Positions 25,614-34,554 of a stretch of DNA of 64,000 nt are shown here, in pieces (positions within the stretch are counted from its first letter, which is position 1; each line of letters begins with the position of its first letter). The stretch is taken from NCBI GenBank assembly GCA_964537975.1, contig CAZIDP010000007.1, positions 62,001 to 126,000 of the forward strand, given 5' to 3'. The notes beneath the pieces are model-generated. The model had not been told where the DNA came from, ran no database searches, and saw only the letters and a list, made by a program, of their open reading frames with translations. Source of the DNA: SCBR16-9 sp964537975 (GTDB taxonomy: Bacteria > Hydrogenedentota > Hydrogenedentia > Hydrogenedentales > SCBR16-9). A program made the translations under genes and the position numbers.

Positions 25614-25655
25614 TTCAATTTACTCTCAAAAATACCGCTACGATACATAACAGCA

Positions 25656-26576
25656 CTAAATATTGATAACACGATCGAGAACCAACATCCGGTCAATTAC
25701 ACCGATACGTTGCCCGTCATGCACCACATACACTTTCGAATGACGTTTTACGGCCAACTCAAACACAACTTCAAGCAAGGTAGCATCTTCTGGTAAAGCT
25801 GCGTAGTCTTTGCTCATGACATCACCGGCCAAGGTTTGGCGCTCTGCCTCAAAATACTTTTCAAAGGGATCGAATTCGCTGATAAACCCTACGCTTTTCA
25901 ACTGACTGAAAAAATCCGGCATACCTATTTTAAACAGATTCTCCGAGGTAATCTCGCCAACCAGCGTACAGTCCTTTTCAACTACAGAAACAGCATCCAG
26001 ATTATGCTGGAACATGGCCCAAGTGACCTCTTTCAGCGGTGTATCCGGGTGAATCTCTACCAAAGGTGCACGCATGATATCCCGTGCGGTTATCGCATCA
26101 TCAAATTTAAGAATGCGCTTACCGATAAAAGCACTTAACAAACGGCAATCATTTTCGGTGCGTATAAATGATTGATTAACCGGGTCCATCATCATTCGGG
26201 CAAACTGCGCCATAACTTTTAATGCCAATTGCGGTTGCTCTTCAGCAACTACCATTAAGCAAACCACATCAGCAGGAATACTGTCCGGGCCGCAAAAATC
26301 GATGGGAGTTTTCAAAATTGCAACACATATTGCGATACCAGGAAAACCAGAGATACGGGCGTGTGGAAATGCTATCCCATTACCCAGACCTGTTGGGTGA
26401 TCCTTTTCACGGGCTATTACTGCTTCCAAAATGGTTTCTGGAGAGATTGAGAGGTCTTTCGGGAATGTTTTTGAATGCACCAGTCGATCGACCAGTTGTG
26501 CAATCAAGTCCCACTTGTCCGACGCCTGAATCTGCACCAAAACAAGGTCTTCACTAAAATTTGTGAGAAGTTCCAT
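25656..26576 (-). CDS. PTS EIIA (fructose/nitrogen type) domain fused to two CBS domains
   Basis: 306 residues from the ATG at 26576; a TTG nine bases earlier is an alternative, closer to AGGGGA. The N-terminal half (about 1-150) is a PTS EIIA type-2 domain with GLGNGIAFPHARISG, in which the His is the usual phosphorylation site. Two CBS motifs follow: ARDIMRAPLVEIHPDTPLKE and GDVMSKDYAALPEDATLLE, a Bateman pair that often binds adenine nucleotides. No EIIB, EIIC, HPr or EI gene is in the window. The fusion looks regulatory. Its partner is the ion permease immediately downstream. Confidence 0.85.
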   Translation of the reverse strand: MELLTNFSEDLVLVQIQASDKWDLIAQLVDRLVHSKTFPKDLSISPETILEAVIAREKDHPTGLGNGIAFPHARISGFPGIAICVAILKTPIDFCGPDSIPADVVCLMVVAEEQPQLALKVMAQFARMMMDPVNQSFIRTENDCRLLSAFIGKRILKFDDAITARDIMRAPLVEIHPDTPLKEVTWAMFQHNLDAVSVVEKDCTLVGEITSENLFKIGMPDFFSQLKSVGFISEFDPFEKYFEAERQTLAGDVMSKDYAALPEDATLLEVVFELAVKRHSKVYVVHDGQRIGVIDRMLVLDRVINI

Positions 26577-26585
26577 AATAGACAA

Positions 26586-27152
26586 AAATCCCCTGATAAC
26601 AAAACATTAAAACACTCCCCACCTGATAGTTTATCCTCCCAAATCTTAACATATCAGGTGGCCGCAAAGCGATGGAGAAATTTAAACGACGAATGCTCGC
26701 TGCTCATTCATGAGACCATGCATACTTGGCAGGATAAACTCATATTCCTATAAAGCTTTTAGCGTGATTTCAGCCTATTATTCAAACGTTCAAGTGAAAA
26801 TAACAACGAAGTTACTCACGAGAGCATGAACCAGTAAACTTTGTCTGAAGAAATTACGTACACATAATAAATTTAGCATATTATGTGATATAATAGAATT
26901 ATAAATTAAATATACCTTATTCATTATAGAATCAGCTTATATGCAAACATAAATAATTGAATTTATTATTTAGATTATCGCACTACTTCACAAAATGTTA
27001 TGATTAACATGTTGGAATCATAACACTTAGCCAAATTCTAGCTATTCTTAAACAGTTTTTTATACCATTACAAGTACAATACAGTTTGTGAAACACATTA
27101 ATGACATTCGGCAACAACTGAAAATCTAACTGAAGTAAAAGGAAACAAAGCT
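26586..27152. other. AT-rich intergenic region with divergent promoters
   Basis: About 565 bases between divergent genes. It is AT-rich with several TATAAT-like words (for example around 26885-26900) and carries one 10-bp perfect inverted repeat (26996-27025). No open frame with a ribosome binding site was found. Confidence 0.5.
26996..27025. repeat. perfect 10-bp inverted repeat with palindromic centre
   Basis: TGTTATGATT (26996-27005) and AATCATAACA (27016-27025) are exact complements. The spacer begins with the palindrome AACATGTT. It lies about 130 bases before the second pseudopilin gene. This suggests an operator for a dimeric regulator, or a leader hairpin. Confidence 0.55.
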
Positions 27153-28061
27153 ATGCGTAGAAATGGTTTCACCTTAATTGAGTTATTGGTGGTAATTGCA
27201 ATCATTGGCATTCTAGCTGCAATATTGCTCCCGGCTCTCGCCAGGGCGCGTGAGGCAGCGCGTCGAGCATCTTGTGCCAACAATCTGAAACAGGTTGGCC
27301 TCACCTTGAAAATGTATTCCAACGAATCCCGCGGTGGAATGATGCCATCATTAAAAAAATTGCGCAGCTCAAATGAAGCTCGTTGCGATCGAGAAAACAC
27401 AGGCGATTTTGTCTTCGATTTCCCAGCGATGTACCCGGATTACATAAATGATATCTACATCATGGCCTGTCCTTCGGATTCCGATGGAGCCGCTTTGCTG
27501 GAGCGTGGCTATTGGAACGAACGTGTTGACGGACAAATGAGTCCTGATGCCCCATTTGATGCCTGCCGTGTCAGTGCTGTTTCCTACCTTTATACCGGTT
27601 GGGCTATCATGAGCCAGGACCTGACCTTGGGACCAGACCAAAATCAGCAACCGGTACAACTCGGCGTGACCCTTTCACAGGCCTTTTCACAAGCCATAGT
27701 AGACACTATCACCCAATATGCCACGGGATATGCGACCGGTGGTGCCCAGGGCAATTTGCGTGCCTATGATTCTGCTATCACCTTTACACATGAGGAACGA
27801 GGTGCTGTTACACTGCATCGCTTACAGGAAGGCATTGAGCGCTTTTTCATTACCGATATCAACAATCCTGGTGCCGGAGCCAAAGCACAAAGTGAGATTC
27901 CAATATTTTATGACACTGTCAGCACTGACGTAGGCAACTTCAACCATGTACCCGGTGGTGCCAATGTACTCTTTCTGGATGGACACACTGAGTTTATCCG
28001 CTACCCGAATGATTTTCCTGTGAGTGCGAATTGGGCTTGGTTGGTCGAAAATTTTGAATAA
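27153..28061 (+). CDS. pseudopilin-like protein, N-methylation leader and H-X-DG box
   Basis: 302 residues. The leader is very short (MRRNG) before FTLIELLVVIAIIGILAAIL, then ARAREAARRASCANNLKQVG, nearly identical to the protein at 4876. The middle differs and carries two extra Cys. The C-terminus shares ERFFITDINNPGAGAKAQSE and ends with NHVPGGANVLFLDGH. The spacing His-x10-Asp-Gly is one residue longer than the H-X9-DG name implies, in both paralogues. GGAAA lies upstream of the ATG. A terminator separates it from pilT. It probably needs the same prepilin peptidase. Confidence 0.9.
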   Translation: MRRNGFTLIELLVVIAIIGILAAILLPALARAREAARRASCANNLKQVGLTLKMYSNESRGGMMPSLKKLRSSNEARCDRENTGDFVFDFPAMYPDYINDIYIMACPSDSDGAALLERGYWNERVDGQMSPDAPFDACRVSAVSYLYTGWAIMSQDLTLGPDQNQQPVQLGVTLSQAFSQAIVDTITQYATGYATGGAQGNLRAYDSAITFTHEERGAVTLHRLQEGIERFFITDINNPGAGAKAQSEIPIFYDTVSTDVGNFNHVPGGANVLFLDGHTEFIRYPNDFPVSANWAWLVENFE

Positions 28062-28118
28062 TCTTCTGACATAGTTCCAGTACAAACTTAATCAAGCTTA
28101 ATAGTATAAATTCTGATT

Positions 28119-28151
28119 GCCGGTGCAGCCCAGGTTGCTCCGGCTTTTTTT
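28119..28151 (+). terminator. Rho-independent terminator
   Basis: GCCGG-T-GCA pairs with TGC-T-CCGGC around GCCCAGGT, followed by seven T. It ends the pseudopilin transcript before pilT. Confidence 0.85.
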
Positions 28152-28244
28152 ACATAATCCCCTGCTGTAAGGTATCATTTGAATATTGTGACTTACGTAT
28201 AGCTTCATTCTGGCTTAGATACATGGGGTAAGGGTAACTTGGGT

Positions 28245-29306
28245 ATGGATATTCAGGACTTGTTTGAACTGGTGGCAAAAGAAAAGGCTTCTGATCTGTT
28301 AATCAGTGCTGGAGCACCACCCATATTGCGCATAAACGGGCAACTCTTCCGCAGTCGTACCGATTCACTTACCGCAGAACAAACCCGAAAACTCATCTAT
28401 GATTTTTTGACAGAAGACCAGAAAAGCCGTTTTGAAACAGAACGTGAGCTGGACTTTTCATTGGCTTTTGGGCGCCGTCACCGCTTCAGGGTCAATGTCT
28501 ATCTGCAAAAAAATGCTGTGACAGCCGCGTTGCGGCCCATTCCCGAAGATATTCCCGATTTTGATGTACTGGGCTTGCCAGATTCGATCAAACCATTGTG
28601 CATGGCACGCCAGGGCCTGGTTCTTGTGACGGGACCCACGGGTCATGGTAAAACCACCACACAAGCCGCCATGATTCATCGCATTAATAAAGAGCGCGCC
28701 TGTCACGTGGTCACCATTGAAGACCCAATTGAGTATGTGCATAACCATCAACGCAGTATAGTGGACCAACGTGAAGTTGGCACAGACACCGAGAGCTTTC
28801 CAAAAGCATTAAAATACATCTTGCGTCAGGACCCCGATGTAATTTTGATCGGAGAAATGCGTGACCTGGAAACGATCAAAGCTGCGTTAACTGCCGCGGA
28901 AACCGGTCATCTGGTATTTGCCACACTGCATACCAATGATGCCATACAAACTGTTGACCGAATCATCGATGTTTTTCCGGGTCATGAACAACAGCAAATT
29001 CGCTTCCAACTCTCCATGACATTACTCGCCATTATTTCGCAACGGCTTCTGTCGAAAATCGACAACTCCGGCAGGGTGATGGCTTGTGAAGTATTGCGTA
29101 ACAATACTGCCATTGCGAACCTTATTAGAGAAGGCAAAACACATCAGGTTTATAGTGTTGTAGAAACCAGCCGACGCGATGGCATGCAGACACTGGACAG
29201 CTCACTGAAGGAGCTGTACAACCAGGGCCTGATAAGCCGAGACGATACTTTGTCCAACATGAAGAATCCCAAAACACTTGACGAAGGCGCCAACGCAAAC
29301 AATTAA
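28245..29306 (+). CDS. pilT: twitching motility / pilus retraction ATPase
   Basis: 353 residues from the ATG at 28245 (AAGGG ten bases before); a TTG at 28239 is a weaker option. Order of motifs: KASDLLISAGAPPILRINGQ at the N-terminus, Walker A GPTGHGKTTT, Asp box TIEDPIEYVH, Walker B ILIGEMRDLET and His box HLVFATLHTND. The AIRNLIRE-type motif of PilT appears as AIANLIREGKTHQV. It is about the usual length of PilT (about 345). It powers retraction of type IV pili at the inner membrane. No other pil gene is in the window. PilU is the main alternative. Confidence 0.93.
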   Translation: MDIQDLFELVAKEKASDLLISAGAPPILRINGQLFRSRTDSLTAEQTRKLIYDFLTEDQKSRFETERELDFSLAFGRRHRFRVNVYLQKNAVTAALRPIPEDIPDFDVLGLPDSIKPLCMARQGLVLVTGPTGHGKTTTQAAMIHRINKERACHVVTIEDPIEYVHNHQRSIVDQREVGTDTESFPKALKYILRQDPDVILIGEMRDLETIKAALTAAETGHLVFATLHTNDAIQTVDRIIDVFPGHEQQQIRFQLSMTLLAIISQRLLSKIDNSGRVMACEVLRNNTAIANLIREGKTHQVYSVVETSRRDGMQTLDSSLKELYNQGLISRDDTLSNMKNPKTLDEGANANN

Positions 29307-29310
29307 CCCG

Positions 29311-31203
29311 TCATTGATCCAAATTATCATTTGAAAGTCTATTCATTTCGACAACCAAGGCCGCTGCGGCGTTGTTGCCCAACAACATCACTTCACGACG
29401 TCCGACACCCCGGTGTTCAAGCACATGGTAGCTTGGCATGTCGGTGTGAAGCGCGAGAATCCAACGCCAGTCTCCTGCTTGTATATACATAAACGCTGGG
29501 GTGCTTTCCGAGAAGGCATGTGCAAAACGGTCTATCTCGGCGATTAAAGCATGCTCGAAAGCCCAAAGTTCCTCCGTCAACGTTTCCGACTCAGCAATTG
29601 CCGATTCAATGGCATTTCGCAGTTCCGATTTTTCCGTCGATGTTATCTGCTCAATGTTTTCTATGGGCACTTCTTTGACGGCATCAATAATAACGCGCCG
29701 TGCCTTCCGTTGCTGCTTTACAGCAGCTTGCATGTCCAGGGAAACAGGATGTTCTTCACTATCCAGTAAATCAATCAATACCGGCTCATGAAAATGCTCT
29801 GAATAAAAAACATATTCTTCCCTGCTGAATCCAACAGAAAAAAGGCGTAATTCTTGACCTTCACGGGCCAGTTCGCGTACTGGTGTACAAATTGCCCGGG
29901 CTGACTTAATTTGGTTTACCACCGGGAAAAGCAATACTGCACACAATGACATCAAAACCATGGTTTGCCAACTCAAGTGCCAGGGGAAGTGTTTTGGATG
30001 TTGGTAGCCCAGGTACCATCCCACGCATCCAAGCACCATCGCAGTAAAACTAAACAAGATCAATTCAGGACCAAACAGATAACTAAATTCTGTGAACTGC
30101 AAGCCCCAAGGCGCCAAGGCAAGCAAAACTAACCCAAACCCCCAGACCAAACCGGCACCCCGCAGCCAACGAGTTCGCTCCTGAGCGACCAGCGCAATTA
30201 TGGCAGGCGCCATCAACATGGCCATTATTGGAAATAGCGGCAGTATGTAAACCGAACGTTTGCCTAATGATATCGAGAAAAAAATCAATGCGGGAACAAA
30301 GCTGCATAGCAGAAAACGCATGCTTCGACTGTCATTTTTATGCCGCCAAATCCAATACACTACTGGGGGTAACAGCAAAGTCCAGGGCATAATGTCGGCA
30401 GGAATTGTCGTGAGATAATACCAGGGGGGTTGCAGCTTGCTGACCCCCAGGAAAAAACGTCCGACCGTATTGATAAACAGGTTGTTGATCATCCCTCCTT
30501 CCACGGCCGCTTCTGTGGTTTCGGCGGCCATCAGGCGGGCAGGCACAAACCACAGCAGGGTGATGATAACACTTGCCAGGGAACCGGCAACCCAATGTGT
30601 CGCTTTGCGTGAAGCTGTATCACGCCAATAAAAGGTGACAATGAGCAACAGTGGGAACACGAGCGCTGGTGGCCCTTTCGCAAGCATCCCTCCCGTAATC
30701 GCAATGTACAGTACAATCAACCAGGATTGTTTACGCTCTTCGTCCCAACGCCATAGGCTATATGTGGCAAGCATGACGAAGAACGACAACAGCATATCGA
30801 TCTGGGCCGTTCGTGCCTGCCACCAGAACCGTTGCATAGTCATTAAGATAAGACAGGTCCACAAGGCAGTATTCGGACCCCACATGCGCGTTGCCAGGAG
30901 ATATGTGAGAACAACAATGCCCACCGCGCTTAAAACGGAGGGGACCCGTGCTGTAAATGCAGTTACATCACCTATGGGTTGTGAAACCAGTGCAATCAGC
31001 CAGAAAAGGAGTGGCGGTTTTTCCTGATAAGGTCGGTCATTGATGTGCGGTACCAGGTAATCCCCCCGCTGCATCATCTCCCGGGCAACCTGCCCAAAGC
31101 GGGGCTCATCAGCCGGCCATAGATCATACCCCCCCATATTCAGACTGAACAGGAGTATTGCCAGCGGAATCAAAAATACAAGATAGCGTACAGAAAACCC
31201 CAT
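29311..31203 (-). CDS. ArnT/PMT-family membrane glycosyltransferase
   Basis: 630 residues with about 12 membrane segments in the first 430 residues and a soluble C-terminal domain. The first periplasmic loop has the GT-C signature Asp-Glu: LWPADEPRFGQVAREMMQRG. RPYQEKPPLLFWLIAL follows, as in ArnT. These enzymes transfer sugars from polyprenyl phosphate to lipid A or other periplasmic acceptors. The GT2 gene upstream (33140) could make the lipid-linked donor. Gene order GT2, LAB_N, unknown, ArnT-like on one strand supports this. The end is only four bases from the convergent pilT stop. Confidence 0.85.
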   Translation of the reverse strand: MGFSVRYLVFLIPLAILLFSLNMGGYDLWPADEPRFGQVAREMMQRGDYLVPHINDRPYQEKPPLLFWLIALVSQPIGDVTAFTARVPSVLSAVGIVVLTYLLATRMWGPNTALWTCLILMTMQRFWWQARTAQIDMLLSFFVMLATYSLWRWDEERKQSWLIVLYIAITGGMLAKGPPALVFPLLLIVTFYWRDTASRKATHWVAGSLASVIITLLWFVPARLMAAETTEAAVEGGMINNLFINTVGRFFLGVSKLQPPWYYLTTIPADIMPWTLLLPPVVYWIWRHKNDSRSMRFLLCSFVPALIFFSISLGKRSVYILPLFPIMAMLMAPAIIALVAQERTRWLRGAGLVWGFGLVLLALAPWGLQFTEFSYLFGPELILFSFTAMVLGCVGWYLGYQHPKHFPWHLSWQTMVLMSLCAVLLFPVVNQIKSARAICTPVRELAREGQELRLFSVGFSREEYVFYSEHFHEPVLIDLLDSEEHPVSLDMQAAVKQQRKARRVIIDAVKEVPIENIEQITSTEKSELRNAIESAIAESETLTEELWAFEHALIAEIDRFAHAFSESTPAFMYIQAGDWRWILALHTDMPSYHVLEHRGVGRREVMLLGNNAAAALVVEMNRLSNDNLDQ

Positions 31204-31310
31204 GGCAGGAATTATACTCCTCTTGAGAAACAGAATTATAAAAACACATCGTTTAACAGCGCAATTGTTTTATATCAGAATTATTATGCTCTGTGGCAAC
31301 AAAACAACCA

Positions 31311-32273
31311 TTAGTTGATATCATTATCCGACATAGAATATTGCTTCAGAATTGCAATCAAATTATCCCTGTTCAGATAGGGCATTTCGTCATAAATACG
31401 CTGTATGTACTCCAGTGAAATCTGACGAGTTACTTCCGGGCGGTTTGCCTCAGGCCGCAGATGGCTTGTATATACTTCAATCAACTGCTCCAAGTACACT
31501 TGCGAATCCTGTAGTATTTTTTGTGTCTCTTCTACTCTGGGCGCTTCGGTGTGGGAGTTCAATACTATTGGTTTAGCAGGAATTCCATTTTCAAGTAAAT
31601 ATCTTTGCAATTCCTCATCACGCAGTATTTGCCTTTCAATCGATTGGTAAATAAAATTGTACAATCCGTGTAGTGCTGCTTGTTGAATCCGGGCATCCTC
31701 CAGGGAGTCTACACTAAGCCTGCGCAATAGTCGGATGCTATCCTCAGAAGAAATATGCAATTCCTCGTTCATATACAGTCCCAGGAGCGAGTGCGCCCCA
31801 ATACTGGAGGTCAGTTGTTCTGCAAGATACAACCGTAGAATCTTGTCGGTTTTCCGGTCTCGCATGGTGTCAACCAAATCCTGAAAGTGGCTGGATTCTG
31901 TCGCAACCAGAGGGTAATACTGTAAAGCAACATCAACGTTTTCACGTATCTGACGTTCAATTTCCGATTCTGGATATCCCTTCAACGACTTGCGGGCATG
32001 CTGGGCACCTTCCCGGGCTGCATATAGTAGAAATGCGGGCCGTAGATGCGCGTAACCTTCATGATCATAGCGTTTTGGTATTAATCGGGATGACGATTGG
32101 GGCATGTTCTCCTGTCGCTCCCGCAAGGTTGCTTCTCGGTCACGTATCCGGTTGATTTGCGTCCAGTATCGAAATTCACTAGCATCTTCTGCTGAAATTG
32201 TGACGCGACTAGCTGACGCGACTGCCTGGTTGAGCAATAGAACAGAACAGAAACATATTAACCAGCTTTTCAT
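31311..32273 (-). CDS. exported alpha-helical protein of unknown function
   Basis: 320 residues; AGGGAGATTTC precedes the ATG. A signal peptide (LICFCSVLLLNQAVASA) is clear. The rest is helical and charged, with RRLSVDSLEDARIQQAALHG and a regular alternation that suggests HEAT-like helical pairs. I do not recognise a family. It lies between the LAB_N protein and the ArnT-like transferase, on the same strand, with gaps of about 122 and 107 bases. It may work in the same envelope-modification process; that is inferred only from position. Confidence 0.6.
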   Translation of the reverse strand: MKSWLICFCSVLLLNQAVASASRVTISAEDASEFRYWTQINRIRDREATLRERQENMPQSSSRLIPKRYDHEGYAHLRPAFLLYAAREGAQHARKSLKGYPESEIERQIRENVDVALQYYPLVATESSHFQDLVDTMRDRKTDKILRLYLAEQLTSSIGAHSLLGLYMNEELHISSEDSIRLLRRLSVDSLEDARIQQAALHGLYNFIYQSIERQILRDEELQRYLLENGIPAKPIVLNSHTEAPRVEETQKILQDSQVYLEQLIEVYTSHLRPEANRPEVTRQISLEYIQRIYDEMPYLNRDNLIAILKQYSMSDNDIN

Positions 32274-32395
32274 GAAATCTCCCTACTGTTTAAGATTTTC
32301 ACCATTTTGTTACCCACTCGCATCGTAATAACGATTGACGAGCGTTGTGGTTAACACATACAAGTTGGCACCTGAAATTTATCCAAGCTTTGACA

Positions 32396-33097
32396 TCACA
32401 CTGGTGTATTGTTCGGTACAACATCTTTGCCCACACGCTTTATCATCCAGATGTTGCGTAAATATACAAAAATTGTAGCTGTGATACCAGCGACAAAGAC
32501 CCACTCACCACGATGAACAAACGATGCCAGCTGCAAGGTTGATGCCAGGATGCTGATATACCAAAATATCGCTGGTATTATACTTTTTCGTTTCAACTCT
32601 GAAATGATCCATTGAATGGTAAACCGCAAAGCAAAAAAACCCTGACCGAGAACTCCAATTCCTATCCAAAACCAGGTAGTTCGCATCACACTAGGTTCAG
32701 CCTGGCGAGTCACATCATATTCACGTAGCCAGGTTAAAATTACCAGTCCCATTGCCACTAACACGATCAGGAGAACTACCGCATGTAAGGCGTGGCGTTG
32801 TTTTCGAGTAAAACGCGCACGTTCTTTCCAGATAAAATTCAAGTTTCGTGTGTAAATTATAATGTTAAAACAATGACTCAAGACCCCGACGGGTGATTGC
32901 AGGTAGACACCATACGCCAGCAACATCAATGAACCTATGACACTCATGTACCAGAAAACAATCGGTATCGTGCTCTCACCACGATGTTCTGACACAAGCC
33001 ATTGTATGTAAAACCGGCCATAAAAAATCGTTGCGGCTGTTACACCAATCACCTGCCAGAAAATAACTGTAAACATTGACATGTCACCACTAAACAC
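32396..33097 (-). CDS. tandem LAB_N (lipid A biosynthesis N-terminal) membrane protein
   Basis: 233 residues starting at GTG, with AGGGGG five bases upstream. Two copies of the LAB_N domain: residues about 8-78 (FYGRFYIQWLVSEHRGEST, IPIVFWYMSVIGS) and 143-215 (FFALRFTIQWIISELKRKSI, IPAIFWYISILAS). Each has three short membrane helices; the middle basic segment links them. LAB_N usually occurs once, next to a DPM1-type GT2 and an ArnT-like enzyme, as here. It probably helps handle a lipid-linked sugar at the membrane. Confidence 0.85.
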   Translation of the reverse strand: MFSGDMSMFTVIFWQVIGVTAATIFYGRFYIQWLVSEHRGESTIPIVFWYMSVIGSLMLLAYGVYLQSPVGVLSHCFNIIIYTRNLNFIWKERARFTRKQRHALHAVVLLIVLVAMGLVILTWLREYDVTRQAEPSVMRTTWFWIGIGVLGQGFFALRFTIQWIISELKRKSIIPAIFWYISILASTLQLASFVHRGEWVFVAGITATIFVYLRNIWMIKRVGKDVVPNNTPV

Positions 33098-33139
33098 AAG
33101 AACCCCCTGCCTGTCACACTAACATTGATTAATTGCTAT

Positions 33140-33835
33140 TCACTGACCTACATAACGTTTACGCAACCAGGCAACACCAACGAGATCATATAAACTGCGC
33201 CATAGCCGGTTATTCAACCCATATTTTGAGGTGCCCCGGGTTCTGGGGTGGTGTTGTACCGGGCATTCGACAATAGATAAGCCAGCGGTACGCATAAATA
33301 CTGCCACGAAACGGTGCATCCCGTTAAATGGGATAAAGTGTGGAACACAAACTGCACGGAATCCTTTCAAACCACACCCGGAATCCCGAATACCATCCTG
33401 CAAGAGCCAGTTCCGTACTGTGTTTGCCACGCGGCTCGAACAACGCCGAATGAAGCTATCGTGCCGATTTTCACGATAACCACACACGCAATCATAGGAT
33501 TCCAGCAACGCGAGTACCTTCGGGAAATCAGCCGGATCGTTTTGCATATCTCCATCCAGTGTCAATATGTACGCACCACGGGCTTGCCTAAGACCGTAAA
33601 ACAACGCAGCAGATTGCCCGCGGTTCTTTTCAAGATGCAATGGGCGTAGCCCTGCATACCTTTCTGTCATTTCTTCCAAAGTTTGCCGGGTAGCATCTGT
33701 GCTGCCGTCATTGACAATAATCAACTCAAATGAAACCTCCGGCATAGAAGCAAAAGTGGCGTACACTGCTTCACACAATGCGTCCAAATTGTCGATTTCA
33801 TTATATACCGGTGCCACTACAGAAACTTGGCACAT
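33140..33835 (-). CDS. family 2 glycosyltransferase, polyprenyl-phosphate sugar synthase type
   Basis: 231 residues from the ATG at 33835 (GGGAAG nine bases before); a TTG at 33859 is the other option. VSVVAPVYNEIDNLDAL opens the GT-A fold, followed by VNDGSTDATR and LDGDMQNDPADF (metal and donor binding). CGYRENRHDSFIRR and SKYGLNNRLW near the end match the DPM1-like subgroup. There are no membrane helices at the C-terminus. It likely makes a polyprenyl-phosphate sugar for the ArnT-like transferase. The tandem LAB_N protein follows 42 bases later. Confidence 0.9.
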   Translation of the reverse strand: MCQVSVVAPVYNEIDNLDALCEAVYATFASMPEVSFELIIVNDGSTDATRQTLEEMTERYAGLRPLHLEKNRGQSAALFYGLRQARGAYILTLDGDMQNDPADFPKVLALLESYDCVCGYRENRHDSFIRRCSSRVANTVRNWLLQDGIRDSGCGLKGFRAVCVPHFIPFNGMHRFVAVFMRTAGLSIVECPVQHHPRTRGTSKYGLNNRLWRSLYDLVGVAWLRKRYVGQ

Positions 33836-33859
33836 ATTATTTACTTCCCATACTGACAA

Positions 33860-34073
33860 TGCATCCTTTGTAATTCATCTTTGATTTGCGCACATTGCAG
33901 GCACACGAGCAAGCATTATAACTATACAGACTCAAAAAAATACACCAGATTTTATATCGGTGCGCTACATGGTATCTATTTGTGACACGAAATGGGATTT
34001 ATCTGTGTAGTACCAACATTAAGATTCACCAATTGGTGAGCTGTGGGTATAGAATTTTTTTTGCATTGAGGTA
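33860..34073. other. intergenic region with a 14-bp palindrome
   Basis: Between the divergent GT2 and groES genes. TCACCAATTGGTGA at 34026-34039 is a perfect palindrome 34 bases upstream of the groES -35 hexamer. Otherwise I see no gene or terminator. Confidence 0.5.
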
Positions 34074-34103
34074 TTGACAGACTGCGGGAACATCTGTTAT
34101 TAT
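34074..34103 (+). promoter_or_regulatory. groES promoter
   Basis: TTGACA (34074-34079) and TATTAT (34098-34103), 18 bases apart, form a housekeeping promoter. Its -10 overlaps the CIRCE element. Confidence 0.75.
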
Positions 34104-34126
34104 CACTCTCGGGTGGTGAGTGCTAA
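34100..34126 (+). promoter_or_regulatory. CIRCE operator (HrcA binding site)
   Basis: TTATCACTC-N9-GAGTGCTAA matches the CIRCE consensus TTAGCACTC-N9-GAGTGCTAA with a single change in the left arm. It overlaps the -10 and the start site of groESL, so HrcA should repress by blocking RNA polymerase. Confidence 0.92.
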
Positions 34127-34224
34127 CACCTCCCCCGCAGCAATCTGCTGTGGTTGAACTTAAATTAATACAGTCGTTGTATGATTGTAATTTACCATTG
34201 GTATTGAGCAAAGGAGAGCTATCC

Positions 34225-34512
34225 ATGAAAGTACGCCCGCTTGCTGACCGCATTCTGGTCAAGCGTGAAGAACCAAATGAAACCGTTCGTGGCGGCATTA
34301 TCATTCCCGACACCGCCAAAGAAAAGCCTCAAGAAGGCAAAGTTATTGCTGTAGGACCAGGCCGTCTGGATGAAAGCGGTAACCGGGTACCTGTGGAAGT
34401 GAAAGAAGGGGATCGTATCCTCATGGGCAAATATGCCGGTACGGAAGTCAAAATTGATAATGTAGACCACCTTATCATGCGTGAAGACGACGTATTGGCC
34501 GTAATTGAGTAA
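34225..34512 (+). CDS. groES: co-chaperonin GroES
   Basis: 95 residues from the ATG at 34225; AAAGGAGAG lies before it. The frame is open further upstream but that part runs through the CIRCE leader. MKVRPLADRILVKREEPNET is the typical start, the mobile loop is GGIIIPDTAKEKPQEGKV, and the protein ends in DVLAVIE. It caps GroEL rings in the cytoplasm. It is under HrcA/CIRCE control and is followed by groEL 42 bases later. Confidence 0.98.
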   Translation: MKVRPLADRILVKREEPNETVRGGIIIPDTAKEKPQEGKVIAVGPGRLDESGNRVPVEVKEGDRILMGKYAGTEVKIDNVDHLIMREDDVLAVIE

Positions 34513-34554
34513 GCTGGACATCACCCATAAAACTACGAGGACAAGATTACAATT

